64,000 nucleotides of DNA from Gnomoniopsis sp. IMI 355080 (taxonomy: Eukaryota > Ascomycota > Sordariomycetes > Diaporthales > Gnomoniaceae): contig JAPEVC010000064.1 in assembly GCA_027946555.1 (NCBI GenBank), forward strand, positions 1 through 64,000. The letters are read 5' to 3'. Position 1 is the first letter of the stretch. The number at the start of each line of letters is the position of its first letter. The notes under the pieces were generated by a model. It saw nothing but the letters and a program-made list of their open reading frames with translations, ran no database searches and had not been told where the DNA came from. The translations under genes and the position numbers were made by a program. Positions 1-10,250 of the stretch are shown one piece after another.

Positions 1-888
1 GGTTGTGGGCGGGGTGTGAAAACGTACGGGGCAATGTTCTTAGCATGGCGGTCGTCAGCAGCGCGGTGACGGGTAGCACCAGCACCTGCCAGAAAAGTTG
101 TAATTAGTACGTGCCATTCGCCATAGCTTCAGAAAAGGCCAAGTGTTTGGTCTTACCTCCACGGCCACGGGCGCCACGTCCTCCACGAGGTCTCTCGGCG
201 GTACGCTCCTCGGTGGAGCGACCCTGGTTAGCGGAACGACCTACACCCTTGTCGTTGCGGAAGTCTGGGCAAGCAGTCAGATCAGAGTCAAACTCTTGCC
301 TTGTGCTGTGGCATTTTCTATATCGTGTTGACGGTTATAGCACATACCCTGCTGGGCGCGAGAGAAACCGGCGCGGTTCTGCTGGCCAGGCTTGGAGCCG
401 TCGGCAGCAGCCTTAGCGGTGGAGATGGTGTCCTTGGTGACCGTCTTCACGGGCGCCTTGGGGATATCGGAGCCCTCGTCATCGTTACCTGGGGAGGAGA
501 GTCGTGTCAATACGGAGGGGCAGGCAAAGTCAATGGGGAGCGGCAGTCCATTCGATATGGGATTAAGGTAGGTGAGAAATACCGAGCAGCTCGAACAGGT
601 TCTGCAGAAAAAGGCAAAATATGTTAGCGAGGATGCATCATCTAGGTAGCGACATATCCTTCTGATGGATGCGTAATGCTCAATCTTGTGTTGCCGACAA
701 GGAGCCCTCCTTCTCAAAGCAGTCCCATGGTCGACGAGGACGAAGATATGGGGCGGGCAAAGTGAAGGTGCAGTGGGTAGAGGGAGGAGGGCAGAGAGGA
801 GGATGGAAAACGAAGCTCCATATTGGCAAACACCACCACACCACACAAGCAGCACGCCAGCACAACGTACCTTTGAGGCGACCGACAT
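1..888 (-). CDS. STM1: Stm1-like ribosome-associated / G-quadruplex-binding protein (5' part; 3' end beyond the window)
   Basis: Exons, read on the minus strand: 888-871, 601-583, 488-348, 264-157 and 85-28; the next intron opens at 27 (GTACGT) and the gene runs off the left edge. The spliced protein starts MSVASK-NLFELLG-NDDEGSD, continues through PKAPVKTVTKDT and a Lys/Ala/Gln linker, then DFRNDKGVGRSANQGRS and an Arg/Gly-rich stretch (RPRGGRGARGRGG). This is the layout of fungal Stm1 (SERBP1/Habp4-like) proteins, which bind 80S ribosomes under stress. The 19-nt second exon encodes the conserved NLFELLG block and has clean CTGCAG and GTATTT borders. The branch site TACTAAT lies before the last visible exon. 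Four short introns in the first 110 codons is a heavy load. Family assignment is fairly sure; function is from the family only. Confidence 0.8.
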
Positions 889-1889
889 CTTGTCGCCTGG
901 CTTTGCGCCTTACTACAAGGCGTAAATTCGATGACGACAAAATTCGAGAAGAGTCGAATTGAGGATGAGGTCTGTTGAACGGGGCGAGAAAAGGTTCGTC
1001 AAGCAGACATATCCCGGAGTTTGGAGGAGAAGAGACGAGACTGTTTGCAGAGGGCTCACACAGCTACAATGCAATTTTTGCTGCCAGTTGAACCCCAAAG
1101 TCCGTCCCACTTTCCACCTGCTTGCAGCGGGAGGGCCTTGCCTGGCGCACAGGCCATCTTCAACCCCCTGCAGACGGGCAGACGATCGAGGGTAGGTGAT
1201 TATGTAAGCGCCTATGGTCTCGCCATTTTGACACCCCAAACTCGAATTTCGGGTGCGTTTTTGGTGCATTTTCTCATGCGCCTGCAATCCCCGTTAGGGT
1301 TTACGGCCACCACGGCCTTCTCTACGCGATACTCTGGTACCTAGGAGGGAGTCAAGCAATCAGTCAACCTCTCATCCCATAATGCCATTCTCTTTCTAGT
1401 GTCACTGCTTTGATCTTTGGGGTCACCTGAAGTGCTCGTTGTTCCATATTGAAGGCCCTATTCCAGCATACCCAAGTCTGTGCGAATGGATCTGGATTTG
1501 GGTTGAGATCTGGATTCTCAAAGCTGGGGCCCTCGTGACAGCTGGAAGCCGGAGCCGAAGCCGGAGGAGCCAGTCTACCATACCTAGGTACTATTAGTAC
1601 TGCGCATACGCGGTATTCTGTACGGAGTGCCCCACAATGAAATCTACGCCACACCTGGGCAGGCCCTCGCAGCCTGCAGGTCCCATGTCTCTCTCTCACC
1701 TTGTGCATACCTAGGTACAGTACCTAGTAAATACACTAACCAGATTGGTACAATACCTCCAAAGTCTCAAAAAGTCATGTTCAGTGCTGAGTGAGCACCT
1801 CGCAAACTTCAGTACCAACAGCCCTGAGCAATTGGCTCCCCCATTCAACAGCCTGAACTTTTCGCCTACCTCACCTTAACATAAACGCA
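889..1889. other. Intergenic, divergent promoter region
   Basis: No convincing coding sequence. The region lies between the divergent Stm1-like gene and the small gene at 1890. It contains two exact copies of the palindrome TACCTAGGTA (1581-1590 and 1708-1717) and a related GGTACCTAGG near 1336. Short open frames here lack family resemblance and usable splice structure. Confidence 0.5.
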
Positions 1890-2354
1890 ATGTCGTCTCT
1901 GAGGCTGTGCATGACGACTTGCCGTCACCTCCCACTTCGTCACTCACGCCCGGTAGCACTGAGCAGCAATCTCACGTCCACCTGGACTCCATCCCAATAT
2001 CAGCACACCACAGTCCGCACCATCCTCCAGCTCAGTCGCAGGGAAAAGGCCTTCCTGGAGATCCAATCCAGCAGCGGTCTTATTAGTGAAAAGGAGAAGC
2101 AAGTCCTTGCTACCAAGGAAGCAAAGCGCGCAAAGTTTGCGGAGCGCATGCAAAAGGAGCACGGCGACAACTGGGAGGCTATTGTCGAGGAGAGGAACCG
2201 CGCCGTAGCGGCCGCCAGGCTAAAGGGCAATCTCCCCCCTTTGAAAAAGAAGAACCGCTGGTCACAAGCGAAGAAGGACGAGCACGCTGCTAAGAAAGCA
2301 GAGCAACAGGCTGCCAAGGAGGCCCAGAGGAGAAGGGAGCGAGGCTCGTCGTGA
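1890..2354 (+). CDS. Small basic protein, probably mitochondrial, unknown function
   Basis: A single-exon frame of 154 aa. The first ~50 residues carry many Arg/Ser/Thr and no Asp or Glu (MSSLRLCMTTCRHLPLRHSR...), as expected for a mitochondrial presequence. The rest is charged and helical: SRREKAFLEIQ, EKEKQVLATKEAKRAKFAER, then MQKEHGDNWEAI, and a Lys/Ala/Gln/Arg tail rich in KK and RRR. I do not recognise the family; short charged C-termini like this occur in mitoribosomal and assembly factors, but that is only an analogy. The start was chosen because it is the first ATG after a CT/AC-rich leader and gives the presequence. Confidence 0.65.
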   Translation: MSSLRLCMTTCRHLPLRHSRPVALSSNLTSTWTPSQYQHTTVRTILQLSRREKAFLEIQSSSGLISEKEKQVLATKEAKRAKFAERMQKEHGDNWEAIVEERNRAVAAARLKGNLPPLKKKNRWSQAKKDEHAAKKAEQQAAKEAQRRRERGSS

Positions 2355-2512
2355 GCACTGGAAGGGTGTGGAGGGACCTGGGCTGCACCTTTATGAGCAC
2401 GATGCAGTGTATCTGCATCCCCTGGTATGTTTCCTGGTCTACTCTTAGTCGAGATCTGTGCCACACTATCAAGAGGAATTGCCTGATCGACCCCTCGACA
2501 AAGTTCGTGCTC

Positions 2513-3112
2513 TCAGCCACCACAAGGTATACAGACACGCACAGTATCGTCCGGTCCATACAAAGTCGGCACGTTCGTATGCTCTTCCACACGCGCATCT
2601 TGGACTAGTCTCACTGCGTCCTCCTCAGTGATTTCAGCCATCTTACGCCTCACTTCGTCCCCCAGCACGGACCCAAGAGCAGCAACATCACACTCAGGGC
2701 ACGCCCGGATCTAACCTGGCCCCATTTCTCCACTCCACAAGTTGAAGATCGAACTCGACTCAGACGATGACGACCTTTGTTCTACCAACTGTCGCGACAG
2801 GCCGAGCAACTCCGCAAAGGTTCCCATATGTCTGTCGTGCTGCATCTCGCTCATCACAGCATACCACCCAGACCCTTCCCGCAATGTTCTCCGTCTCGCG
2901 GTACGGATGCGCGTCCAAATCCTCGGTCCTGTAGTATTCCGGCCCTCTTCTTTTTCCGGTAATACTCTCGCCATGCCAGCAAACTCATCAGTGTCTCCCG
3001 ATGTTCCCGCACAAGAAACTCCGGCACGGGAGGCTTTCCAAGTCGATCCTTCACTCGTTGCCATTACACGAAGAATGGCTTCCAACTTCCGAACTGCTCT
3101 CCAAATCTGCAA
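2513..3112 (-). pseudogene. Frame-broken remnant of an unknown protein-coding gene
   Basis: The minus strand carries protein-like stretches that switch frame several times. In order they are: IWRAVRKLEAILRVMA (about 3103-3056); VKDRLGKPPVPEFLVREHRE to LLAWREYYRKK (3057-2955); GPEYYRTEDLDAHPYRETEN to VWVVCCDERDAARQ (2941-2845); HMGTFAELLGLSRQLVEQR (about 2830-2775); then, after a TTAG acceptor at 2711, ACPECDVAALGSVLGDEVRR, KMAEITEEDAVRLVQDARVE and a stop at 2513. The first joins have no room for introns, so small indels (or sequencing errors) are likely. The last join could be a real intron. No family was recognised; CPEC and CIPCGG hint at a Cys-containing C-terminus. It could be an intact gene in another isolate. 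Confidence 0.4.
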
Positions 3113-3180
3113 GCTGAATGGTCAGCTGAGACATTACACGCTAGTCACCTAGATAAACCTAACTTGAACTCGTTCATGCC

Positions 3181-3547
3181 CCTTTACTACAAAAGAAAAC
3201 AAACTAAGTAGAGCATGAGGAACCGCCCCGAAAAGGCACTCGCGCTCTCCACGGTATCTCGGATTGCCGTCCGGGTCCGGTCCAGTGTTCATGACCCATG
3301 GTTCTAGGTCTAGTGGGGTAGAACAGACTTGGCGGGGGTAGGAAAAAGGGTCCACTGGGGTATGGCCCCCTGACTAGGCATTTCTACCCCCTGTTATTAG
3401 AGTAACTTCGGGGTCACTAAAGAAACCGCATAGCGGCTTATAATTCTCGAGGCCGCGCTCATCGTTGAAGCTTCTCTTTGCCATTTTCTAGCACGCGTCT
3501 TTTCATCATCTTGAATTGAAGCCAAGCCAAGCCATTCATTGCCCAGC
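3181..3547. other. Intergenic, upstream of the dehydrogenase
   Basis: No gene seen. The region is GC-mixed and includes several CCCCT/AGGGG pentamers around 3295-3415, the core of yeast-type stress elements. Such short matches are weak evidence of regulation. Confidence 0.3.
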
Positions 3548-4817
3548 ATGACATCCAATCCAGACTTCAACGACAAAACCTCCGGAACAGAAGCTGCCCA
3601 AGCTCTAGCATCCTCGATTAAGGGCAGGAACGGTTCGTCGTCATTTTGGCAGAGCCACTCTCATTGAACGTATTGTCTGAGGATCCTGACAACATCTACT
3701 AGTCGTCGTTACGGGCGTTAGTCCCAAATCCATCGGTGCTGCCACGGCGTTGGCCATCGCTTCACAGGGCCCGGAGAATCTCATCTTGGCTTCTCGCACA
3801 GCATCGAAACTCAACGAAGTGGCAGCAGATATTGAGCAGAAGTACCCCTCAGTCAAGCTCCACAAGGTTGCCCTTGACCTTTCTTCCCTGGACTCGGTCA
3901 GGGCTGCTGCGTCTCAAATTGACTCTCTGGTTGATCATGTCGATGGTAAGTAGCTGTCTTCCACGCACGCCTTGGTGCTTTGTGTATCGTTATTTTTGAT
4001 CCCTGGGGACCGAAACACCGTCTGACCCCAAATCTTTCAGTTCTTATCAACAACGCTGGCATCAGCCACATGAGTCGAGACGAAGTCAAGACACCAGGAG
4101 ACACGGTGGTTGACCTAACGTTCTTCACTAATCACCTCGGGCCCTTCTTGTTCACCCACCTGCTCCTCCCCAAGCTCCGTGCTGCCAAAAGTTCGGCGCG
4201 GATCGTCAATGTCAGCAGCCACGGTCACAACTTTTCCCCTGTACGATTCAATGACTACCAGATGTAAGTCAAACAGGTGGAGCATTCTTCACATAACCAG
4301 CCACTAATGTCAAGGAAGATCTCATTACGTCTATGATGGAGTACCAGATAGCCAGAAGCCCCCACAAGGTCTTCCGGAATTCGTCCTGAGGCTCACAGAC
4401 GGGTACCCCGGCTTCATCGGCTATGGCCAAAGTAAGACGGCCAACATACTGCACGCTACAGAGCTCACACGCCGGCTCAAAAAGAATGGAGACAACATAG
4501 TTGCGCTTTCTCTACACCCAGGCACCATCGAAACGACCCTGTCCCGGGATCTCGACGAGGAAGGCCGCAACTTCATTGCAACGAAAGCGGCTCCAGCCGG
4601 GCAATGGAAGACGCTGGATCAAGGCGCGTCGACGACCATCGTGGCTGCATTTGACCCCAAACTGGGCGAGCTCGATGTTGGAGGTGATGTGATTGGGTAT
4701 CTGTCGGATTGCCAGCTGGCGGATAACCTTGTTGCTGAGCATGCCAAAGATCCGTACAACGCTGAGATGCTTTACCACGAAAGCGAGCGCATGCTTGTGA
4801 CAAAGACTGGGCTGTGA
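3548..4817 (+). CDS. Short-chain dehydrogenase/reductase (retinol-dehydrogenase-like)
   Basis: Exons 3548-3632, 3703-3945, 4041-4263 and 4319-4817 give 349 aa in one frame. Seen motifs: a nucleotide-binding segment VVVTGVSPKSIGAATALAIA; a cofactor-specificity region LILASRT; DLSSLDSVRAAA; LINNAGI (NNAG motif); VNVSSHG (catalytic Ser); and YGQSKTAN (YxxxK catalytic Tyr and Lys). The tail contains LHPGTIETTLSRDL and VGGDVIGYLSD. This is the classical SDR set seen in fungal WW-domain-oxidoreductase/retinol-dehydrogenase relatives, enzymes that oxidise or reduce alcohols and ketones with NAD(P). The glycine pattern in the first motif (TG-5-IG) is slightly atypical. The substrate cannot be read from sequence and no cluster partner is present. 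Confidence 0.85.
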
Positions 4818-5150
4818 GACTTGTCACACATTGAGTGCATGAGGAGCAGGGAGTTCGAGGGAAGAATGAGTTTGTGTATTTCTTCTCACTCTCGTCTTAC
4901 ACTCGAAAATATCGATAGTCTATTAAACATCACTACCGTACCGGGTTCATTTCCTCTACTATAACAATCCAACGTCATTCCCAGGTAATGCTGACTCTGG
5001 ACTAGAAGCTCATTTGGTATCTACCAGAAAACAGCATCAAAATATATGCACGAGTGACTGAAATGATTATGCCCATGTGGCCACAAGAGCCGCGACGTTG
5101 GAGACTCTCCTTTACACTTTTGAAGCCTCCATGTCTCGGTACCGGCCCCT
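4818..5150. other. Convergent 3' region
   Basis: This lies between the stop codons of the SDR (+) and the Ala-rich protein (-). It presumably holds both 3' UTRs. No coding sequence was seen. Confidence 0.4.
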
Positions 5151-5727
5151 CTAGTGACGAGCAACCGCCCTGGCGGTGTTTTTCGCTGGAGCAGCAGCTC
5201 CAGCACCCGTTGCCTTTGCCGCCGCGGTGTTTTTGGCAGCAGCTGCACCAGCTCCAGCTCCCGTGGCCTTTGCCGCGGCGGTATTCTTGGCAGCTGCAAC
5301 ATTCGCTGCTCCAGTGGCCTTGACTGCTGCGGTGTTTTTGGCTGCGGCTGCTCCAGTGGCCTTGGCTGCTGCGGTGTTTCCGGCCGCTGCAGTATTTCCG
5401 GCCGCTGGGGCTGCCGCCGCGTTCGCAGCTCCAGCACCTCCAGCAGCTGCTGCTCCAGCACCTCCAGCTGCTCCAGCACCTCCTGCAGCTCCACCAGTGA
5501 GAGCTCCGAGCAAACCGGCCAGCAGTTGCCTATCCTTCAGAGCCTTAGCATCTGCTGCTGTTTGATCACGAGCCAAGTTGTGCTGGAGTTGAACATGTTA
5601 GTGAAATGGACAGGACCTTCATGTTTACATGACAAAAAAAAAAACTTACACTAGAAGCCACGTCTCTGGGGTCAATAGCAGCGCCGGCCACCAGGGCGAC
5701 GAACGAGAGAAGGTGGATGATCTGCAT
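5151..5727 (-). CDS. Secreted Ala-rich repeat protein, unknown function
   Basis: Exons 5727-5650 and 5582-5151 give 169 aa; the intron contains a poly-T run just after its GTAAGT donor. The N-terminus MQIIHLLSFVALVAGAA is a clear signal peptide. A short segment DPRDVASS-HNLARDQTAADAKAL follows, then ALTGGAAGGAGAAGG and a repeat region built on KNTAAAKATGA: four clear copies (with AGNTAAAGNTAAAKATGA as a first variant) before PAKNTARAVARH at the end. The protein is almost wholly Ala/Gly/Lys/Thr/Asn, with no Cys and no KR/RR Kex2 sites. I do not know a named family; a cell-surface, matrix or adhesion role is a guess from composition. The DNA is a degenerate minisatellite, so copy number may vary among isolates. 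Confidence 0.75.
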
Positions 5728-8700
5728 TGTGGCGGGAGATTGATAGTAACTTTCTGTCAACAGACAGTTTATCGATCGGTAGGTAGTTGTTGAAGGAGCG
5801 GGCGAGCAGACAAGCAGACAAGCAAACAGGGAAACGGCTGGCGTGGCCGAGACTTTGGATTTATGATTCTTTTAGATGAAATGAGCACAGCTACAGAACA
5901 AGAAGAACGACCAACGGAGTAAAGGGGTCGTGAGCAGCCCTGATCCGGTTTTATACGAAATGTCAAACAGCTGTCTTTGCGCGCCAACTGCGTGGCCAAA
6001 GTCCGGACGGCGGCCCATCTGGACCACGGTGTCAGGGCACAAGTGGAGAGCGAAAGCGACTGTCGGCCACTCGCAACATCCGCAGTGTGGTCTGAATTGT
6101 TCTGATGCGCAGGTTGTTATGAAATTCCCATGGGGCCTGTTTAGTTTGGTTTCGTAGTCGGGACGAAAGAAACGGGCCAGGCGAGCCCGGTTGACCCTGG
6201 GCTGAAGTACATCGGCAGAACTCCAAAATTAAGCATAAGCGGCAAGATTGCCTTGATCTCCAATCGCACAATTTGCAGACAATTTTTTTTTTTTTCAGAC
6301 GAAATCTCATCGATTACCTCTCCAGTCACAGCTGTAACTCGATGGATGTAACTCGACGGGAACCCGAATCAGCAGCCAAAGCGAGACGTTGAAAGTACCC
6401 AACTAGCAAGATGGCAGGTACTATTCAAAGTAACACAATCAATCATTTCTTGAAAGACAAACATCATTTCGGTTGACAATTTTTTCCATATACAAATGTA
6501 GTCTTATATACATATCGACAAGTTGAGTACTAGTCACCTATAGACGAAAAGCTAGGTCCCTACAGCGTATACTCAGTTGTAGGAGGATACCAAGAGCCCG
6601 GCAATGCCTAAATGCCCAAGTGTTAGGTGGACTACCCGGTGGCGATCGGCAGGTCCCAGTTCTCGCCAATCGCACTATCACATAAGACCAGATCCCTTCG
6701 TAGATCATGCGGGAAAGATATTATTAGATTTAGATCCCGGCGCATCATATGATAATCCCAGACTTCAACTTGTTGACCCATCTTCCGCCAAAGAATGTCT
6801 TCCGACATTCAAAATCTTCAGACGGAACGAATTTTTGCTTGGTAAATCCTGTTGAAGTAGCAGTGTAAGTAGCATGGTGACTCTCTTCCCCGTCAACGTC
6901 GCTCGGTCTCATAAACTGATTGAGAGAGTCATTCTCGGTTTCACTTACCAAGATTCTCTTTGAGCTTCGGCCAGTCTGCAGTGTGAACCACACGTTATGA
7001 ATCATTTAATGAATCGAATTGATCTGTATGTGCGAATGCAGATCGGTCTTGGCGAAGACAGACTCAGTATTGACTTGATACCTGAGTAGGTAGGTAATAT
7101 TAACCATGGGCATAGGCAATTGGATAGCAAATGATCGTCCTTAACTGGGAGACACTGCACTCCGAGACTTGTTTTGTCTTTGACTCCCCTTCAGGATTGT
7201 CGATTCGTTAAGTCTTTGAAAGGTACGTTGTAATTTACAAGGATTCTCTAGCCAAGAGTCCAGGTAATTCAGTATACTGTTCTGTTGTGTTTGTCGATTT
7301 TCAGTCAGCCCGACTGCTCACCGTGAAGGCGAGTAGGTCTGGCCGGGACCACGAACGAGCTCCGTAATATTGGGCACTGCACTTCAATAGAAGATTTTGC
7401 TACTTCCAGCCTGACCTTGGTAATTTGAGACAATTAGCTGGTATTTTCAATCAAAGTTGTGCCTATGCAAAAGGGACCAGAAGCCCATGCCAGCCCCTGT
7501 CGTCGTCCCCAGTTCTTAACCATTATACTTACCCCCTGAAGACTCTCCCAGGACCGAAATGGCGCTATCAGCACTTTTAAAAGTCGTCATTACTTCTGAA
7601 TGTGTGATTGTATTGATAATCTAGATTTCATGTGAGATATCTTACAAATTTGTCGTCATGTATACCTATGTGTGCAATTATCCCGACACTGAAGCTCCAG
7701 ACAGGGGGATTGTTTGACCTAGCCTGGAATTCGGAAAAGCAAGAACACTTTTGCTCAGTATCTACCTAATTAGGTGCTATACGGGTATAAGATAAGGATT
7801 TCGATGTTATAGGCGAGCTCTGTAGGCCTTCGAACAGTTCCCTTGCGCCTATTCTTACTTCATCTAGTCCCACCTGGGCACCTACGACTCACGAGGGCTT
7901 TCCAATCCATTCATCATACACGCGCGATTGCATCATAGACCACGCCACAAGACGATCCTACCTCTATTGAAGTATATAACGGGTAAGCCAAGCTCGGTGT
8001 AGCCGGGTCTGTAGGTGTCCCACTACCGTGATAAGGTCAACATCTGCAGATATTGGAACTGCAGCCTTGCCACAAGGCTACAAGTATGAATCTCAAAACA
8101 AGCACGCACAAGTACACCTGTGGGTATAGCTAGGTAGCTAGAGAGGCATAGGGGCATTGCCCCTGTGCGGGAGGATTCGTAAGGAGAGCCACGCTCTCGA
8201 ATGGGGTGTTTGAGCCCTGCGATAGAGAGTCATTCCTTCTATCCCTCTCCTCTGGATCTTCCATTCACACCCCAACCTTGGAAGGCTGGACTGACTATCC
8301 GTCTACTCGACGATATTGTCACCTTGATCCAACCAACAACACTGAGCATCCGGTTCCTGGGCTGCTTCTACACTTAGTAGAGGTGGAATACGACACTGCT
8401 CTAAAATATGAAAATAAGAATTGAAAGGAACTCAAAAGAGTTATGTATAGATACCCAGTATTTCCATTGTGGGTTCATTATGAGTCCCAGCTTGACACAC
8501 AATGCTTTCTAACCGTAGCAGGGTGTGGTATACGCTATATCGGACGTGGAATCCACGTTCACAGCCTCCCAATGAGAAAAACGCCATCCACGCCTGGCTA
8601 CCTTCCATAGTCGTGTCAAAGTCGTGACCTCAGGACGCCTTAAAACAAATGTGCAACCCCGCCGCTTCCAATGCCATGGACTTTTACTCACTTCTATCCG

Positions 8701-8743
8701 CATTTCCGCAACCTGTTCCTCGTAAAGATCTATCATGCTTCCT
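5728..8743. other. 3.0-kb gene-poor region
   Basis: No supported gene. 5728-6350 is the likely promoter of the Ala-rich protein. About 6.4-8.2 kb looks more AT-rich than its surroundings, with many TATA and TTAA tetramers and only short open frames, consistent with an old, mutated intergenic or repeat relic. No terminal repeats or transposase motifs were seen. 8460-8743 is the likely 3' UTR of the glycosyltransferase-like gene. Confidence 0.4.
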
Positions 8744-10250
8744 TCAAGGCCACATGGCATCCCAGATGAATATCCAATGCTCATAATACTGCGTCATGGG
8801 TCCCACTATGAAACTTCGAGCATAGCCTTGGGGGCGTACTTTGTACGGTCTCGAGTACAGGCCTTCCGTCTTCAGATGTCTTTTCTTCGTCACTGATATC
8901 GAGAAACTGCTCCTGCTGTTGCCGGTGAAGTAATCCGCGCCCGTGAGGACAATGTAGTCGACAAGACCCTGCTGGTCCCAACTCATGGAATGTAACTCCT
9001 CAAGATCGGATTTATCAAGCAAATCGTCTTTGCTGACCATCTGCATGCCTACTTCCGCCTCGGCCGCCGCCGAAAATTTGTGCGCCTCGGTCAAGTTGCC
9101 CGAAGCAATATAGCCCGCCGCCAACCCGAGCTCTGCTGCTTTCCCCAAGTACGCCTCCTCTTGCTCCTCATACGTGGGCCAAAAGTCCAACGCGTCAGCT
9201 TCTGTTCTGAGGTGTACGCCTAGGAACTTGGACGACTCTTTGGAACTGGCCCCGGCGACCCCAGGATGCTGCCGTGCAAAAGCCTGCATCTTGGCCAGAG
9301 CCACTTTCCCCAGTCGCATCATGGCTGGGTTGAACTTGAGGATCCCTGCAAATGTGTTGGCGAGCTCCGGCCCATCGCGCCAAACAGGCCACTCCCATAG
9401 TACGCCTGGCCAGTCATTCCCGCGAAAGAGCCGGGGATGTCTCGCGGAGGGCAGTCCACCTTTCTCGGGGGTGTTCTTCAAGTACTCTCTGAAACGAACT
9501 GATGATCCAGTCAGTAGTGTTTCCCAGAAGCCAAAGAAACTCGAGTGTCCATGAAATTAATAACGTACCTTGAAACCGGTCCGTTTGATGGTCAAGTTCT
9601 GCAAAGTCGCATCTGTCTTTGTCGGGTCGGTCTACCTCTCGAAAATCTACTTTCTCGATATCGGGCACACTGGTGTTGCCGTTCAAGTAGGGCATGTTCG
9701 GAACGTCGAACCAAGTATCGTAAAGGGTCATCTGTGGGCAATTTTCGCCCATAGCCTCTCGGAAATTCTGCTCGTCGAACAGATAACTCAAAGGCCTGTA
9801 GTCAGAGAAACCGGTAATGATCTTGATGTCGTCGTCTCTCCTCTTTCGAATCAACGGCATGACTAGTCCCGTGGCACCCGCCTCGATGGCATACCGGACA
9901 CAGGTCAGAATGAAGTTCCGCACGTTGCCCACGCCTCCATAGTTGTTGTCGCACACAAAGACGAGACCGTTTTGCCACACCTCGACTTCATTACAGGCTC
10001 TTTTCAGAGGCCATCCAATGAACGGAGCGTCCGGGTCGGATAGGTCGATGTCGTTGGGGAGCGGTTCACCCAGGCCTTTGACAAACGAATGTGCGGGTGG
10101 CTGACTTGCGTCTGAACCATAAGCTTTTTGAACCCAGGAAAGGTCGGCGGTCAGACTTGACCATTGCCAGTTCACAACCCAGATGAAAACCAACACGACA
10201 ATGGCTGCGATTCGAATGAGTTGTGGGCGTGCCATGCTTAGGACGCCCAT
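8744..10250 (-). CDS. Type II membrane protein with O-fucosyltransferase-like fold
   Basis: Exons 10250-9569 and 9486-8744 give 474 aa. The second exon's acceptor is best read as AGAG at 9487 to keep phase; this join is the weakest point. A transmembrane anchor follows a short cytosolic tail (IRIAAIVVLVFIWVVNW, residues ~12-28), so the enzyme would face the Golgi/ER lumen. Downstream are CDNNYGGVGNVRNFILTCVR (compare the GGLGNQ-type donor-site loop), FLGVHLRTEADALDFWPTY (HxRTE-like), VDYIVLTGADYFTGNSRSSF and EHWIFIWDAMWP at the end. These resemble the GDP-fucose protein O-fucosyltransferase superfamily as found in uncharacterised fungal proteins. Donor and acceptor are unknown. The ATG at 10250 was preferred because the open frame upstream looks like 5' UTR. 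Confidence 0.7.

Noticed and set aside
6400..8200. AT-richer stretch considered as a RIP-mutated transposon
   Set aside because: No terminal repeats, transposase or reverse-transcriptase fragments could be read; only composition supports it.
9174..9554. Plus-strand frame over the glycosyltransferase-like gene
   Set aside because: It is the antisense shadow of exon 2 of the minus-strand gene.
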